Source: Flammula alnicola
Lineage: Eukaryota; Basidiomycota; Agaricomycetes; Agaricales; Strophariaceae
Length of the DNA stretch: 64,000 nt
Assembly: GCA_015499995.1 (NCBI GenBank)
Contig: JADNRV010000067.1
Coordinates: 186,001-250,000 of the forward strand
Reading direction: 5' to 3'
The notes beneath the pieces are model-generated. The model was not told the origin of the DNA and made no database searches. It saw nothing but the letters and a program-made list of their open reading frames with translations. The translations under genes and the position numbers were made by a program. Below are positions 1 through 10,451 of the stretch, piece after piece. Within the stretch, counting starts at the first letter, position 1, and each line of letters begins with the position of its first letter.

Positions 1-140
1 CACAGTCTCGTTGAATCAACCCTGACGAGCCTGGCAGGGGCAGGGATTGACAGAATGAAGGGCGATGGGATTGATCCCATGAGGGGCGGACGATAGGTGA
101 GCGGCGTACACGGATAGCGCCGACTCCAGCGACCCGTATG
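1..140. repeat. Dispersed repeat, copy 1
   Basis: The first 140 bases resemble 30555-30670 in the same orientation. Both carry a block like TCGAATCAATCCTGACGAGC followed by GAATGAAGGGCG, a GATAGGTGAGC-like stretch and AGCGCC, with many point differences. No convincing protein is encoded. At 30.6 kb the copy lies beside a clathrin heavy chain remnant, so it may be duplicated flanking DNA and not a defined element. Confidence 0.5.
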
Positions 141-469
141 TGGAGGGAGAAACCGTAGGAACAAATCACAATCTTCAAGGTTGGAGCGACACTGTCACCG
201 AGGCCTTGGGACACCGTAAGTGGTGTCAGATGTGGGATGCTGAGGCGACGTGGTTCTCGTTGTCAGCAAGCTTGAGGTTGAGGTTCACCTCGAAAACCAC
301 TGCAAAGGAGGTCCTTGGATATAGTTGTCCACATAACGAGCTCATCGAATCAATCCAGATGAGTGAACGTCGTGGTGCAGGTTGCATAGTAGTTTGCAGG
401 CGATGAGTTCTTGAGCTAGATGGGAGTTGCGCTGAATAACGGGGTTACACGATTGGTAGTATAGGTGGA

Positions 470-650
470 TAAACGACAACCTCTCCTAACCGAATCGGAC
501 TCAAGACGCTGCAAAGGGCTATCCCATCACAAACGCCAGTGACCCTGCTAGAAGATGGTATCGAGGGTTTTCCCTCATGCAAGGATCTGTCACAGGGGGC
601 GATCGTGGTTGAGAAAAAAAGCGACCTGCTGTTTGGCTCAACCATCTTGC
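470..650 (-). repeat. Partial copy of the 1,470-bp repeat family
   Basis: On the minus strand this stretch carries the family core: a CTGGCGTTTG-like block, a GGGATAGCCC-like block, TTTGCAGCG and GAGTC. It also shares GGGCGATCGTGGTTGAG and CTGTTTGGCTCAACC with the copy near 49.54-49.62 kb. It is short and diverged compared with the copies at 9 kb and 21.5 kb. Reading frames here are chance frames across the repeat. Confidence 0.6.
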
Positions 651-1994
651 ACAAACAACAACTACGCCTCTGAATCCTTAAGGTTCGTGCCAAGCCCCTT
701 GTCGGCAATGCTTCGGCAGGCGTTTGTTTGTTTGTATATATACTAGCCGCTTGGCCCGGCTTCGGCGCGCCTGGACGCTGCGTTTGCCCGACGCCAGTGG
801 GCCCAGCTGCAGCCAATGAGAAAGCCCACATATCCCCCGTGGGAACTGCCAAGACACCACTTTCAATTGTTATAATAGATAGATTGCGGAACGCAATCCT
901 GACAAGGGGCTTGCTTCAGAGTGACGAAATTTGGGGGCTTTGTTTTCGTCGACGCTTGAACCAGTTTGTAATCCTACCATTTAACATTGGCTGAGAGATC
1001 TTTTCTCAGACATCCAATACACCTATTGATAACAAGGAATTATCTTAGCGCTTGTTCATTATAATTATATGGCTCAGGCAATGTAGAGTAATTTATGTTG
1101 GAATATTGGGAGGTTGCGCGAGCGTGCGCGATGCACCAGTCAACGTGCGTCGGGATTCAATCCCGTGATTTTCATTGCTAGACTACATAAGCCGGTCAAT
1201 GTGTACTTTAGTCTCCATCCGTTTGCCTCCTACGCTCACAGAGGCCAACCGGAATTCAATCTTTCTATGCTTTCCTCAGTCCGATCTTGAGATGATCGCG
1301 CACTTTCAGATTTGATTTCAACAATTTAGGGTCCTTGGAAGGAGGCTTCCCTTCTAAGCATGCAGCCATCCTTGTGCCATAAAACATTTGCATCACATAG
1401 TTTTAGCATATATATCTCTGATTATGCAAAAAGATTGGAGCTTAGAACTACTTCAACGCCTAAAATCCTCCTCACAATACGAGAATCCATGATGCGCACT
1501 CGATCACGTGATGACCGCGACAGAAATTTGTGCTCGCCCATGATATGCACGCTCACCTACTTCCCAATAACGCTCGGTCTCAAGGTTTCAGCCAAGGATT
1601 GTATATATGTTCTATATCTCATATCAAATTTTCTTTTAATGAAAAACGCCCAGTAATAACCTTGTATTCATCACATATTGTCAACCAAGGATTTCACAAA
1701 ATGATTCTTGTATATGGACTGGAAATCTTTCGAGACAATTATTTTTATTAAAAATTACATAGAATGGTAGCTATGCATCCTGGCTTTATGATACAGTTCA
1801 CTTGAAGAAGAAAGGCTGAGACCTCGTTGAGTTATATACCATTCAGAAAGCCCATCAAATCCGTCACTCTGAAGCGAGCCCCTTCAACGAAGGTGTCCGG
1901 GAACCGGACCGGAGCAGGGGCTTGCTCCGAACCCATGAATCCTTTCTCCTCCAAGCCCCACCCACCCGTTATACCCACCCCGTAAGTCCCCTTT
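651..1994. other. No gene recognised
   Basis: This AT-rich stretch holds only short reading frames without a recognisable domain, splice pattern or repeat match within the window. I see nothing I can support as a gene. Confidence 0.5.
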
Positions 1995-2165
1995 TCTCGC
2001 GTCATCTGGCGTCGACGAAGGTTTTTCTTGTTGATTTTTCATTACTTACCATTTTTATTTTTTACAGCCGCCCACCGCTGTCGCCCACCGACAAACGATC
2101 TCTCTAGTACTGATACATTGGGATCATTTTCCGGGTCTTGGACCGTTCCACCACCACCAAAGTTG
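1995..2165 (-). repeat. Exon-like repeat, inverted partner of 15757-15941
   Basis: The minus strand is closely similar to the plus strand at 15757-15941. Both encode a stretch around VSVLERSFVGGR and W.AVKN.NG, followed directly by a good splice donor GTAAGTAATG. Conservation of both the reading frame and the donor suggests that a coding exon was duplicated, not random DNA. No domain is recognised. Confidence 0.6.
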
Positions 2166-3419
2166 CAGAAGGTTCCAGATTTCGAGAGTCCGCCCCTCCC
2201 ATTCGTGGGCTTCAACCATAGCCTCGACATGCATGCTGCGCCTCTGTAACCACCCTCATTGTTTTGCGAGCCATGCTCCATGTCCAGACACCAAAAAACA
2301 TATCCGTCAGGACATTGGCGCTACCTCAAAAGTGCGACACACCCCACCGTACACCTAGTTTTCGCAATACCACCGGCATGCTGCATCTCTATTCATCTTC
2401 CACACCCTTCTGCTCGTTCTAGATATCAAAAGAGTGACCAGCTTGCTGATACTGTGTTGGAAAATGCGGCTTGTCTTCGTGAAGCTTGCAATCTCTTCTA
2501 AAGCCACCTTCATGTTGTCCTACGAGCACCCGTTTGTGCCCTAGAGGTCGAAATATGGCCCGGCCACTTTCTGCTACTTCTAAAATTGACCAACAGCAGT
2601 TTCAGAAGGCGAACGACACCCCGATACAATCACAAACCCCTTCCACTTGGCCATGCAGAATCCGAACACTGGGCATCCCTGCGCTGTTTTTCAAGTCATG
2701 CTGTGTATCCATAAGTGGTTTACTTAGATGGAAATGAGGAGAGATATTAAGCCGCTAGGGGCAAAGATTGCCAATATTGAGATCGCTCCGTCTATCACCT
2801 GCAGATCTGCCCAGTGCCCCCTGCCTTAGACCCCACCCGGGCCATCATGCGCCTTGGCCCTGCTGTCCCAGCTGCTTTGCCATTGCTGCCAACCCCCTTT
2901 GCCTGTCCCATAAATAATGACAATCAATCTCTTTACCCCCATTACATCAAATGCAAGCATCGACCTCCTAGTCCTGTCCGTGGTCAGCGTGGTTCGTCTA
3001 GCCCTATGCGCAGTTTGTTCCACCAGCATGGGCGGCTGCTCTCAGTCCTCCGGCGAGAACTACAGGGATGTAGCATATACACCAGTCTCCAAGGGCGTTC
3101 CTCCTCGGGTCCAGGAGCCAAGTCCTCTTCAGCCTCAGCCCAAACATGATCAAGTCTGTCATTGCCCTCTCGGGCTACCCCGGATTTTATCGGTATTTGT
3201 TTTATCAAGATCGAGTATGCCAACAAGTTTGTCGATCTCGCGAGCTATGGCATGGTTGAGGCAGAGGAGAAGCAGGAACTTCAGTGGCATCAACCTCCTC
3301 GTTATGAATATATACCTAAACATTGCTGTATTTAGACACGGAAATACATCTCTTTCTTCTGTTTTCATATCATCTGAGAAAAAGGATGAGGATATTCTAC
3401 GACGAGTCACTTAAGGAGA
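2166..3419. other. No gene recognised
   Basis: Several overlapping short frames exist on both strands (for example 2814-3149 and 2917-3414), but none shows a known domain or a coherent splice pattern. The 3' part may include decayed upstream exons of the RecQ-like remnant that follows. Confidence 0.4.
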
Positions 3420-3745
3420 GTTTCGTGTCAAATTTGCGTGTCCCGAAATGTTGGAAACTCCTGCCTTTGCGAGAGTCCTATTCTCGGATACTTATAGATC
3501 CAGGCTGTCTGCGGTTTACCTTGACGAAGCTCATTGCATTCATGAACAAAACTCTTGGCGACCTGCCTTCTCGACTACATAAAATCCGTCAAATTATTGG
3601 AGAAGATATACCTCTTGTACCTATTTCTGCAACTCTGTCTGAGCGATATCGACACTCTCTAATTCTCTACGCCGGCCTCAAAACCAGTTACAACTTACCA
3701 ACTGATTAATCTTGGGAACTTCCGGCCAGAACTGTCTGTTACGTT
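3420..3745 (+). pseudogene. RecQ-like DEAH helicase remnant
   Basis: Two adjacent plus-strand frames together give a helicase core piece. The first (3420-3580) reads FRVKFACPEMLE and then a motif II, VYLDEAHCIHE. After a one-base frame break near 3580 the second frame gives IGEDIPLVPISATL, the motif III region, and further on an INLGNFRPEL-like stretch. RecQ helicases unwind DNA with 3'-5' polarity using ATP. Motif I, the second RecA domain and the RQC/HRDC parts are missing, so this is a broken fragment. The order of motifs II and III fits the family; assignment to RecQ and not another SF2 helicase rests on memory of fungal relatives. Confidence 0.65.
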
Positions 3746-4363
3746 CTCCTCGCCCTCGTCCTCTTTCTCGATGATTCCCTTTAAGAGACGCTGGAATTGC
3801 GGGGTTATTAGAGCGTAGCGCGAATTGAGGTCGTCGAGCTTGAATTCTTCGAGAAGTGAAGCCGAAATCTGACTTGCTGGGATGCGAAGAAAATCTGCAT
3901 CTTTCTTCTGAGGTCCTCGCGAAGCTCGATCTGTCAAAAAGCTGAACTTCCGACGGCAAGCCTTGACAGCCCTCTCCATCACCCATTCCAACATCTCTTC
4001 ACTTGGTATCTTCTTTGCCCATTCATCCAGTACCCCACAGGCACATCCACTAGTTAGAAATATATTTGCTGATTTATGAAGGTCACCATCTGAAGTGAAT
4101 AATGTTTCCAGGAACTGTCGAAGTGAAAGGTGATTGCATTTGTTGGCCATGTAACGACGAATACCCTTCACTTTCTGAGTATCGGACCTGCGTTGCTCTC
4201 TCTGATATGGAGGTGGAGTCGGAGAACGGTTTTCTTGATTCATTGAACTATGTACAGGGTAGAGGTAAGGAAACGATTGATTGAGAACGAGAACAAGTGG
4301 AAATGCGAGGCGACGCAGAGACGTGTTGACAGCTGACATAATCCAGGAATTTGCATAAGGCAA
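3746..4363 (-). pseudogene. DUF6589-like protein, N-terminal part
   Basis: A minus-strand frame starts at 4363 (MPYANSW) and reads through a plausible globular region, with HLSLRQFLETLF, ANIFLTSGCACGV and EEMLEWVMERAVKACRR. Its last dozen residues are antisense of the RecQ remnant, so the genuine part ends near 3745. It resembles the region ahead of DUF6589, a large uncharacterised domain common in Agaricomycete genomes. That match is tentative because the DUF6589 core is absent. The start lies just inside a repeat end (4370-4512) also found on an inverted-repeat element at 39.8 kb, which suggests that the gene rode on a transposon. Confidence 0.4.
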
Positions 4364-4369
4364 GGTCCC

Positions 4370-4512
4370 GGTTCTTTGGTTGGAAGTGTCGCAGACTCTC
4401 TTAACGGGCCTGCCAAATTGGGACAGTTAAGATAGCTGGTCCGAGACTATCCCAGACTCTTTTAACAGGCCCGCCAAATTGGGACAGTTAAGAAAGCTAT
4501 CCGAGACTACGG
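4370..4512. repeat. Transposon-end repeat with internal tandem unit
   Basis: The unit CAGACTCTCTTAAC..GCC..CCAAATTGGGACAGTTAAGA..AGCT occurs twice in tandem at roughly 65-bp spacing, each followed by a CCGAGACTA-like end. The outer part (CCCGGTT..TTGGTTG..GTGTC) matches both terminal arms of the element at 39805-40340. The partner arm is not visible here, so this is one end of a larger or truncated element. Confidence 0.6.
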
Positions 4513-4629
4513 GTGAGTAAAAGTGCTTGCGGAGAAAATAGAAATTGCTCACGGGTACAAGTACGAATTATTCAAACAGTAGGATAAGACAGGTCGAGGG
4601 TTCGATCTACGACTGAGCAGTCTAAAGGG

Positions 4630-5727
4630 TTATGTTTTCTTGGGAGGGAAAAAACCATCCCAAGGGCCTGGGATATTTTTTACTGGCGGGGCATTCTGCT
4701 TGGGGACAGGTTCACCTGTGGCAGTGGCTATTGTGCCGACAAGTGCCTTCAAGGCGATGGCCTCCGTAGGACGCGTACGAACTTGTTCTCGACATGTCGG
4801 ACAGGTATAGACAGGATGCGGTGGCATCTGGTCTGTGATCATCGCTTGCACATACGGAAGAGTAGCGAGATTTGGGTTCCGCGTGACTGAACGCAGGAGC
4901 TCCATGAACGCGTGGTTTATGTTCGGATTGTCTGGATGGATAGCCAGAAATTGTGCTTGTGTTGTGCTGAACCAGTTTTGCAGGCATGGCTTGCAGAACG
5001 AGTGGCCGCAATCCGGCAGGCTGAAAGGGAAAGGGGGCATGCCTAAACTGAGCCACTCAACAGTGAAGAACAAACCACAACGCACATGTAGGGCGTCCAC
5101 ATTCGACACCCGCAGATCTCACAATCCAAGTGGTCCGAGAGCTTTGCTGCGTCCTGAAAGGTCCGGAGAAGTTTAGACACGGAGGACAAATGTGGTGCAA
5201 GAATAGAAATGCACCACGATGACCTTTCCATCAACCAGCTTTCGAAGGACCTGGAGTTGTTGATTCTCTTCACGTACTGTCTTAAGCTCTCTCGAGGCTC
5301 GTTCGAAATCCTTTTTATGTTTTAGGTTTTCCCGCAATATAAAATGGATGATAAGAACAATTGTACTGAATAACGGAAAGGTCGGTAGAAAAAGTACGTC
5401 AACTCAGCTTACCTCTCTTAGCTTGCTAATCTGCCTCCTGTAATCTGCAATAACAGATGTCTGTATCAGGTGTGGAGACTCGTCGTCCGAGGATATTTCA
5501 ATGATGTCGGCGGCTGGAGGCACGAAAGTTGGTTTCTTGGTGCGCGTCCGTGGTTGAACTTTGTCTTGTCGCTTTTCCGTTGGCTGGATCTTCGAGGTCT
5601 CGCCATCGGAAGATGGGAGTGAGATGGAGTGGGTGACATGGCCAACCCGATGGCAGCTTTGTGGTAGGCTTGGTGTAGGAAAGGGTTGAGGACGAGGAGG
5701 GATGCTTGAGGAACGAGTGGCAGGCAT
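4630..5727 (-). CDS. RING-finger E3 ligase with SIM-like motif
   Basis: My four-exon model on the minus strand is 5727-5413, 5310-5224, 5153-5086 and 5020-4630, with introns of 102, 70 and 65 nt; all frames join to give 286 residues. I chose the ATG at 5727 (MPATRSSS). The order is a basic, proline-rich N-terminus, DIIEISSDDES (a typical hydrophobic-acidic SUMO-interaction motif), a short coiled coil, then a C3HC4 RING. The RING is CEIC, LPDCGHSFCKPC and finally CPTC, with an unusually long loop before the last pair. RING proteins pass ubiquitin from an E2 to a substrate. SIM plus RING suggests SUMO-targeted ubiquitination, but that is inference. It appears intact and free of transposon sequence. 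Confidence 0.75.
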
Positions 5728-5889
5728 TTCGTTCGAGGGAATGGGAAGGATATCGGAATTATATAGTCTGGAATGGGCCGAGTGCTTACAACAGCAACGA
5801 GAGACAAACAATGGGGTGGCCCATGATTTTGTGGGTCGCTTTTGCAACGATTTCAGAGAATTACTACACCGCCAACTGGCCAAAATGCC

Positions 5890-7168
5890 GGTGACAGATG
5901 TGACGAATTCCTGATTCCATCAAAATCGGAATCCTGGTCACGACATGTCCGCCAGCTGTTTATGCATTTATGACCTGAGGAAATTCAAGCTGTCACCCAG
6001 GTTTCGCAAAACCTGTAACGCACATCACTTGCACATATCTCCGACAGCTGTGTCGCCCAAATTTCCTGAGCTGAATGAGAGGGTCGATTTGGAAAAATTA
6101 AAGATGTAAAGACATATAGAATACATAAAATACATATTTAAAGGACATTGCAACCACAGAGCCCTTCGACTCGAACTTCGACAACCTTCAGGCAAGGTCC
6201 GTGCGCCGACAGAATATCTTTCTTTCTAAGTCGTTCAATCTCCGAATGAGCTCCGCGCCGTGAAATATCAACCACAACCAAACAACCGTCAGCTTGCATT
6301 CCTTCCCCTCATCGCCATCTTCCCTCCTCTGCGTCTTCCTCCATCCCTCCCCTTTTCTCTATCTCATGTTAATTTCTAGGTGAATGTAGACAGTGTCTCT
6401 CACCTTGAGCGCTGTAGCTCTGATTCCCGGGCTGTAATGTCTGCCGTGTCAATTTGTCAATGTGCTCAGCCTTTGAACCTACTGTTGGAGCAGACCTTCT
6501 CTCGCGACCTTAGTTCCACCGTCTGGCATATCTGGTGCTCTGTCTGGCTCCAGGCTCCTTGGTCTCGTTTATGGCCTCTCTTCTTGCCTTCCTTCTGGTG
6601 CATGCCTCATCTTGGTTGCCGGTTGCAGCGCTACTCACATTTTCCTTCGTTCCACAGGTTCTGAGTTTTGGGCGTGACGATGTGGTCAAGCGATGGGACA
6701 GGATGGATTTCGATATGGATATTCAGTTCATAGGTAGTTGCTGCTGTTTCAACCAACATTCCCTATTCTATCCACCATGTACTACTATATAGCTGAAATT
6801 TCATACTTTTTCGCTCATTGTATCTCCTGTAATATCAAGGAAAGCAAATTGAATTGAATTGAGCAGAAAAGGCGAAAATGAAGCTCAGAAAATATATATT
6901 ATATATTATGAAATCCCCGCTGGTGTCCACAGCTTATGACGAGCTCACGAAAAAAGCTGTGGACAGCTTTACCTGGTGACATGCTGCCATTAGAGCGATT
7001 CCAACGTAGCAGCGAGCTTCTGGCGTCATGACGGCAGGTGAGAAAATCTCCCCATCACATCCCGGTCACCACCTGTCACAAACATGTCGGCCATTTGCCG
7101 GTGTACATAGTCTCTCGTACATCGACATTACGTATCCGCCACCTGGAGGGCATCCCATCCACTGGAAC
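5890..7168. other. Intergenic, one weak ORF
   Basis: A plus-strand frame near 6535-6790 has a hydrophobic stretch (FMASLLAFLLVHASS) and is followed by AT-rich DNA that could be a 3' end, but I cannot build a supported gene. Around 6890-6910 there is a short TATATATT palindrome. Nothing else is supported. Confidence 0.35.
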
Positions 7169-7836
7169 GAAAAGTGCCGGACTGTCCGCCGAACCGTCCG
7201 CGGACCGTCCGGCGGACGGTTGCCTATTTTAGGCGGCAAGACGTGACAAAGGTCTGTCACCCCAACCACATGCCGCCCGCCGCGCCACGCGCCCCAAACA
7301 TCCATGACGAGAACAATAAGACGCAAAGTCTGATGGCGTCGACGCTATATATCCATACGTAGTATTTCCATTAAAAATCCATTCTTTTCCTCCAGACTAT
7401 GTCTGCCAAAGTCAGCCTGGGTGAAATTGTTTATATTTTTTGCTACTTTACAGGCATATATATAGAAGAGAAAAGGCTGACACTTTGTCATCCAAACGGG
7501 GAGGAAAAGCGCGAGGGAAAAGCGTGAGGGCGGTACTCTGTAGTGTATATGGCAAGAAGTGTCGTTGCACGCTTTGACAACGATTTGACAATGATGCTTG
7601 GCTTTGACCAGGATGGAATATGCCACATTTATTATCATGGGTGTTGCATGCATTGTATGTAACAGAGGAAAAACAGTGATGACGGGAGGTGAAAGGGTGG
7701 GCGATGGTGACGGGCGTCGGGTGGTGGTGACGGGAGAGGCGCTGGGGCGTCGGTCTGTCACAGATGGTCACACGGAGCTAAAAAAAACCTACCCAGTATA
7801 AAACGTCCGCCGAACTGTCCGCCGAACTGTTCAGCA
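7169..7836. mobile_element. Non-autonomous inverted-repeat element
   Basis: The left end (AGTGCCGGACTGTCCGCCGA) and the reverse complement of the right end (AGTGCTGAACAGTTCGGCGG) are similar over roughly 35 bp, each with repeated GTCCGCCGAAC-like blocks. The interior has purine-rich and pyrimidine-rich runs of GTGACGGG type. No transposase reading frame is present. No clear target duplication was found, so the exact boundaries are uncertain. Confidence 0.45.
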
Positions 7837-7859
7837 CTCTTGATTCTCATGGATGTGAC

Positions 7860-7965
7860 TTCCTGGCCACCTGCGGGGGCAAGCTCGCTTCGCCATCCTA
7901 GGCCCTAGGGTGAGTTCCCGCCGGCCCGGGTCGTCGGGTGAAGCCGGACCTTGCAGCAACGATCT
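7860..7965. repeat. Short dispersed repeat shared with 15.6 kb
   Basis: AAGCTCGCTTCGCCATCC followed by GGCCCGGGT..TCGGGTGA.GCCGG occurs here and at about 15620-15665. Looser versions of the first half are near 21170 and 49115. Function is unknown. Confidence 0.5.
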
Positions 7966-8247
7966 TGTAGGAGGCTCAAGCCAGTAGAGATGTCCAAAAT
8001 CCCGAGTTTTTTTTGCATAATGATACATGCCATTGCAGTCTACAGCCGATATCAGAATCTCAAGCAAAAATACCCAGTATTGACTGTGGTATTCACGATT
8101 TAACATGGTTCCCGCCAAACGGAAACCTCTGGAAACCTCTGGAAACGTGTCAACAATTTGTATTTGTTTACATCCCGGCTCAGCCCTTAGAGAACGATTG
8201 CGAGCGCAGCTCGCAATTATTATTATGTGACGTACCTACAGGTCCTA

Positions 8248-8970
8248 CAGAGTTTTTGACTTTTAGCCCCATGCACGTGATGTTGAAACCATTATGTAAT
8301 GCTTGAAATTGAACGCTCCCAACTCAGTTCACATCCGCATGATTGGTGCCGGTGATTGGTGGCACCGCTCATCTTTCCTCTTAAGTACCACCACCATCAT
8401 CTTCCTCGTCGTTGTGTTTGCATGCCACCCAAGCCCACCACGCTGTTCAAGCTCCCCTCACTGCAATATATGTATTCTCCTGACCTGTTTACCCGTCTCA
8501 CCCTCGCCACAGTCCATAGGCCCCCATTACTCCATCACTGGCCATCAATGTATGTCTTCTTCGTGAGGCGTTATAACCTCAAAGGATGTCCATACGTCTC
8601 CTCAGTAGATATATATGATTTAAGGTCTAGTGGGGGTAGTCATCACCATTTTAACCAAGTGCCACCTATCATGGAGTTAGTTATATGATTAGTAGTGGTT
8701 TTGGCCTCCTTTCTTTGCATTAGACTATGTTTTCAATGTAGACAATGATAATATTTTTAATTTCACCTATTTTACAGCATGAAGAATAATAAATGCATAA
8801 AAATTTGTCTCAGAGATGCTCTAGATAAACGGAGAGACTTTGAATTTACAAGTCTTGTGTGTTTTCAACCATGCCACACACCGTAAACAAACCAGTTCAT
8901 GCATTTGACCAGCTCGAGAGCGTTACATAATGGAAAGAATCACGTGCTTGGGGCTAAAAGTCGCCAACTG
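8248..8970. mobile_element. TIR element with target duplication
   Basis: The left terminus (GACTTTTAGCCCCATGCACGTGAT and beyond) is repeated inverted at the right terminus (GACTTTTAGCCCCAAGCACGTGAT), with similarity over about 60 bp that includes a CCATTATGTAA block. TCCTACAG lies immediately outside or overlapping both ends (8243-8250 and 8971-8978), as expected for an 8-bp target duplication; a 5-bp TCCTA reading with a CAG-starting element is also possible. The interior has no transposase. The size and ends fit a MITE-like hAT derivative. Confidence 0.65.
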
Positions 8971-9228
8971 TCCTACAGGCTAGCGAGAGTGACACGTTGG
9001 TGACACGCTGTTATAAGTCCGAGTTTGTTTTCAAAGTTCCCAACCAAACAAATACTCACTCAACTACTCGCTAACTCACGGTCGCTGTGACTGACAACCT
9101 CATCCGATTCACACTACTTAGCAGGATTACTGGCGTTTGCAAGGGGATAGCCCTTTGCAGCGCCTTGAGTCCAGTTGTTTTAGAAGGTAGTAGTTAGAAG
9201 CCGTGCCCGTCGTTATTCAGCCCAGTAG

Positions 9229-9650
9229 TTGAGCCCAAGGAAAACTGCATCCCGTCGACCAAGGTGTTGTCGTTCTACCGCCAGGACGCTTTCTCCATCG
9301 AGGCGGCATACTCTATGCTCAGCCTGAGCTGTTTCCTGGCGCGATCAACCCCCGGATCGGAACCGCCGAGGAGGTAAATGGCGATGCTGCTGGTGTCAAA
9401 CTAAAGACAAGGTTGAACCTTCATGGCATTTATGTCGTTCGAGCAAGCCTATGTTGGAAAGATCGAGGAGAAGCGACAAATTCATGATGGAGGTAAGTTT
9501 TCCTGCTTATTCATCTCATCCCAGATATCGATACAATTTTGCCGAACAGGACCGCAAAAATGCTCTCGAGGAGTACCCCCTATTCTATGCGCGGCAAGGT
9601 AGAGGTTATACCCCCTACAGCGTGCGCGGTTATCCCATGATAAATTAACG
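9229..9650 (+). pseudogene. HSP110/Sse1 chaperone fragment in repeat copy 1
   Basis: Successive frames spell the region after the HSP110 nucleotide-binding domain. They give IPSTKVLSFYRQDAFSIEA, then LFPGAINPRIGTAEE, KLKTRLNLHGI, MSFEQAYVGKIEEK, and after a GT-AG intron (about 9491-9548) DRKNALEEY. HSP110 proteins are Hsp70 nucleotide-exchange factors. Frame shifts, stops and a large internal deletion make this a dead fragment. The retained intron shows capture from genomic DNA and not from mRNA. An inverted, less decayed copy of part of the same gene is at 20697-21200. Confidence 0.7.
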
Positions 9651-9950
9651 TCCGTATAATCAGAGTTCGACACAAAAACAACCTACCTTCATGCTCTAGT
9701 TATGTGGATCCAAGCAGAATGCAATACGCCGGCCAAAGGGCCTCGCTGACTGCGGGTCCATATTCATTCCGCACTCCGTCCATCCATTCTCGTGTACGAT
9801 CCTGCCCTCAATAAGACCGTCACGGATGGCCTGCCTACGACGTACTCTATGTCTTCAACTTTCCGGTGAGAGCGACACGCTGACCGAGTCCAAAACGTCT
9901 GAGTTTGTTTCCAAAGTTCCTTACCAAACAAACGACTCGCCGATTCCACT

Positions 9951-10310
9951 AGCAGGATTACTGGCGTTTGTAAGGGATAACCCTTGCAGAGCCTTAAGTC
10001 CAGTTCAGCTAGAGGGTGGCATCCATCTACATGTAGTGTCAATCGTGTCCCTCCCTCCATCTTCTGGCAGGATTACTGGCGTTTGTAAGGGGATAGCCCT
10101 TTGCAGCGCCTTGAGTCCAGTTCAGCTAGGCGAGGTTGGCGTTCATCTACGTGTATTGTCAATTGCGTCTCTCCCTCCATCTTCTAGCAGGATTACTAGC
10201 GTTTGTAAGGGGATAGCCCGTTGCAGCGTCTCGCCTAGTAGGCAATCTTCGTCGCTTTCTTTCTCCCTCAGGCCTCAACCACGATCGCCCTCTGGATTGC
10301 TCCGAGGACT
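9951..10310 (+). repeat. Tandem array of the repeat-family core
   Basis: The block AGCAGGATTACTGGCGTTTG, then GGGATAGCCC, TTGCAGCG and CATCTTCT, recurs with starts at about 9951, 10066 and 10186, giving units of 115-120 bp. A lone unit sits at 9122. The same array is in copy 2 (22482-22841) and inverted at 49.60-49.80 kb. Confidence 0.75.
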
Positions 10311-10451
10311 ATGAAGTGGATTTCTGTTGTTTATTTGCGAGCGAAGCGAGCACCCCTTCTCTGAGGGTGAATGGAGCGTCGAGTCACTCTTCATTCGTGC
10401 TTTTGCATCGGGATAGCCCTCTGCAGCACCCTTATATCCTCCAGCCGTCCC

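Larger units (their letters stand above)
8982..10451 (+). repeat. 1,470-bp repeat, copy 1
   Basis: This block matches 21513-22982 at a constant offset of 12,531 bases; the only difference I found is at 10444 (G, against A in copy 2). It contains a captured HSP110 fragment and, further on, a tandem array of the family core. Related, diverged copies lie at 470-650 and 49080-50040. The right edge here joins a TET/JBP gene start directly. In copy 2 the match to the 49-kb copy continues about 25 bases further, so copy 1 looks cut at 10451. The ends lack the TG...CA of LTRs. Confidence 0.85.

Noticed and set aside
4595..4625. tRNA-like B-box (GGGTTCGATC)
   Set aside because: No A-box or cloverleaf at the proper distance.
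6535..6792. Small membrane protein gene
   Set aside because: One hydrophobic stretch only, no supported exon structure or family.
9951..10310. CRISPR-like array
   Set aside because: Units are long, adjacent and diverged without spacer structure, and the genome is eukaryotic.
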